A stretch of DNA of 7,375 nucleotides. Origin: Rhodospirillaceae bacterium (lineage in GTDB: Bacteria > Pseudomonadota > Alphaproteobacteria > Rhodospirillales > Rhodospirillaceae). The stretch is taken from positions 1 to 7,375 of the forward strand of contig JAFGWD010000197.1 in the NCBI GenBank assembly GCA_016937315.1, written 5' to 3'. This document shows, piece after piece, positions 6,739 through 7,375 of the stretch (the stretch's first letter is position 1; the number at the start of each line of letters is the position of its first letter). A program made the translations under genes and the position numbers. The notes below the pieces were generated by a model. The model worked only from the letters and a program-made list of their open reading frames with translations. It searched no databases and had not been told where the DNA came from.

Positions 6739-6885
6739 AGTCATCTCCTTTGCGATCTTCCGGTGCTTTTGCACACGGCAAGACCCAAGTCACACCCGAC
6801 AAAAAACCATCGTCGGGCAGAAATGTTCCAACCACACGACGATATCCTGGCGGTCACGGAAACCCATGACCGCCAAGATTTCTTG
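6739..6885 (-). other. Gap between the cold-shock gene and the small protein gene, with two inverted repeats
   Basis: Ten bases after the cold-shock stop codon, in the direction of transcription, lies a perfect 9-base-pair stem: TGGCGGTCA (6848-6856) and TGACCGCCA (6867-6875) with a 10-base loop. A second stem, CCCGAC (6795-6800) and GTCGGG (6812-6817), follows with an 11-base loop. On the - strand neither is followed by a T-run, so they are poor intrinsic terminators; they may protect the 3' end or reduce read-through. The ribosome site of the small protein gene is at the left end (6745-6750). Confidence 0.5.
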
Positions 6886-7098
6886 TTAGCCCAGAACCTT
6901 AAGGTCTTCGGCCGACATTTTGCCGCTCTTGCGATCAGAAACGAGTTCGAAGCTCACCTTCTGGCCTTCATTCAGAGTCCCGAGACCCGAACGCTCGACA
7001 GCGCTGATGTGAACGAAAGCATCGCTTCCGCCATCATCCGGCGCAATAAAGCCGAAACCCTTCTGGATATTGAACCATTTCACGATTCCCGTGGCCAT
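6886..7098 (-). CDS. CspA-family cold-shock protein
   Basis: This is a 70-residue single cold-shock domain, the standard length. It binds single-stranded RNA and DNA and is thought to melt mRNA structure in the cytoplasm. The RNA-binding motifs are intact: KGFGFI (13-18, RNP1) and FVHI (28-31, RNP2), preceded by GIVKWFN (4-10). The C-terminal SAEDLKVLG is a familiar ending. The ATG at 7098 has AAAGGG seven bases upstream on the - strand (7106-7111). The paralogue cannot be named, because bacteria often carry several csp genes and only some are cold-induced. A candidate promoter and AT-rich leader lie upstream, and a small lysine-rich protein gene lies downstream on the same strand. Confidence 0.95.
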   Translation of the reverse strand: MATGIVKWFNIQKGFGFIAPDDGGSDAFVHISAVERSGLGTLNEGQKVSFELVSDRKSGKMSAEDLKVLG

Positions 7099-7375
7099 AA
7101 GGCAACCCTTTCAGAGATAAAATCAACGCACCGTCAACGTTGGTACGTCTAAGTTGTGGTTCTTAAGATAGATTAACGCCCATTCATGGCAAATTTACTT
7201 CGCTAAAAAATGAACGGCATGACCGTATGACCTCTATTTGAACAAAGCAAGGCAATTAGTTTTCACACATTCATTTCTAAATACAAATTTTAGGACGTAA
7301 ACTCATAAATCCCGCCGGTTGCGCCGGAGCGATTTCGTTCGTCCGAACAGGAGAAAAGCGTAGACCGTAGCGGGG
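7099..7375. other. AT-rich leader and promoter region of the cold-shock gene, GC-rich right edge
   Basis: No gene is supported in these 277 bases. From about 7150 to 7310 the DNA is clearly more AT-rich than the rest of the window, as expected for a promoter and leader. It contains the palindrome CAACGTTG (7135-7142) and a tandem ATGACC pair (7219-7224 and 7227-7232). From 7311 the sequence turns GC-rich, with CGCCGG twice (7313-7318, 7322-7327) and the inverted repeat GTTCG-TC-CGAAC (7337-7348). A - strand frame is open from the right edge to a stop at 7277-7279, but it is only 32 codons and cannot be assigned. Confidence 0.5.
7165..7192 (-). promoter_or_regulatory. Candidate sigma-70-type promoter of the cold-shock gene
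   Basis: Read on the - strand, TTGCCA (7187-7192, five of six consensus matches) is followed after 16 bases by TATCTT (7165-7170, four of six). Transcription would start near 7158 and give a leader of about 60 bases before the ATG. Other AT-rich hexamers further upstream could also serve, and csp genes often have longer leaders. This is an eye match without experimental support. Confidence 0.35.

Noticed and set aside
6739..6744. ATG at 6744 as start of the small lysine-rich protein
   Set aside because: AAGGAG touches this ATG with no spacer, while GTG at 6738 has an ideal six-base spacer and gives the familiar MAKGQQ start.
6535..7152. 205-codon open frame on the + strand
   Set aside because: It runs antisense to both the cold-shock gene and the small lysine-rich gene, each supported by ribosome sites and conserved motifs.
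7311..7375. Possible tRNA or other structured RNA at the right edge
   Set aside because: No tRNA T-arm consensus, acceptor pairing or CCA could be built; the inverted repeats are too short to support an RNA gene.
1..7375. CRISPR array, insertion sequence, integrase, phage or defence genes
   Set aside because: I saw no regularly spaced repeats, terminal inverted repeats, transposase motifs or attachment-site duplications; the genes are transport, regulation, translation rescue and cold-shock functions.

Overview
The window looks like chromosomal DNA from an alphaproteobacterium, most likely of the Rhodospirillales type. The reasons are a moderately high GC content, protein sequences of alphaproteobacterial flavour, and a cold-shock gene followed by a small basic protein beginning MAKGQQRSNREAKKPKK. 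The taxonomic call is an inference from remembered families; no search was run.

Left part (1-4466, + strand): a tightly packed transport operon. It holds a 5'-truncated periplasmic binding protein, an ABC ATPase, a fused two-domain permease and a DeoR-type regulator. The binding protein carries the conserved blocks of the putative 2-aminoethylphosphonate (2-AEP) binding proteins (PhnS2/AepX type). The ATPase and the ~560-residue double permease match the partners of that system (AepV/AepW, also called PhnT2/PhnU2). The operon would import 2-AEP, or a related small phosphonate, across the inner membrane. No phosphonate-degrading enzyme lies in the window, so any catabolic genes must be to the left or elsewhere. 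A strong terminator-like hairpin sits between the binding-protein gene and the ATPase gene. The ATPase and permease genes overlap by ATGA, and the regulator follows after 12 bases.

Middle (4490-5924): convergent to the regulator is a 308-residue bile acid:sodium symporter (BASS) family transporter on the - strand, with every sodium-site residue of the structurally characterised bacterial member in place. Divergent from it, across an AT-rich gap, is a 120-residue cytoplasmic protein of unknown function on the + strand.

Right part (5954-7375, - strand): the ribosome-rescue hydrolase ArfB, a 46-residue lysine-rich small protein with a GTG start, and a CspA-family cold-shock protein with an AT-rich leader and promoter region. 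The last 65 bases are GC-rich again and contain no gene that can be supported.

Most of the window is ordinary core and transport gene content. The points most worth following are the DeoR regulator attached to a 2-AEP-type importer, the intra-operonic hairpin, and the small protein linked to the cold-shock gene.
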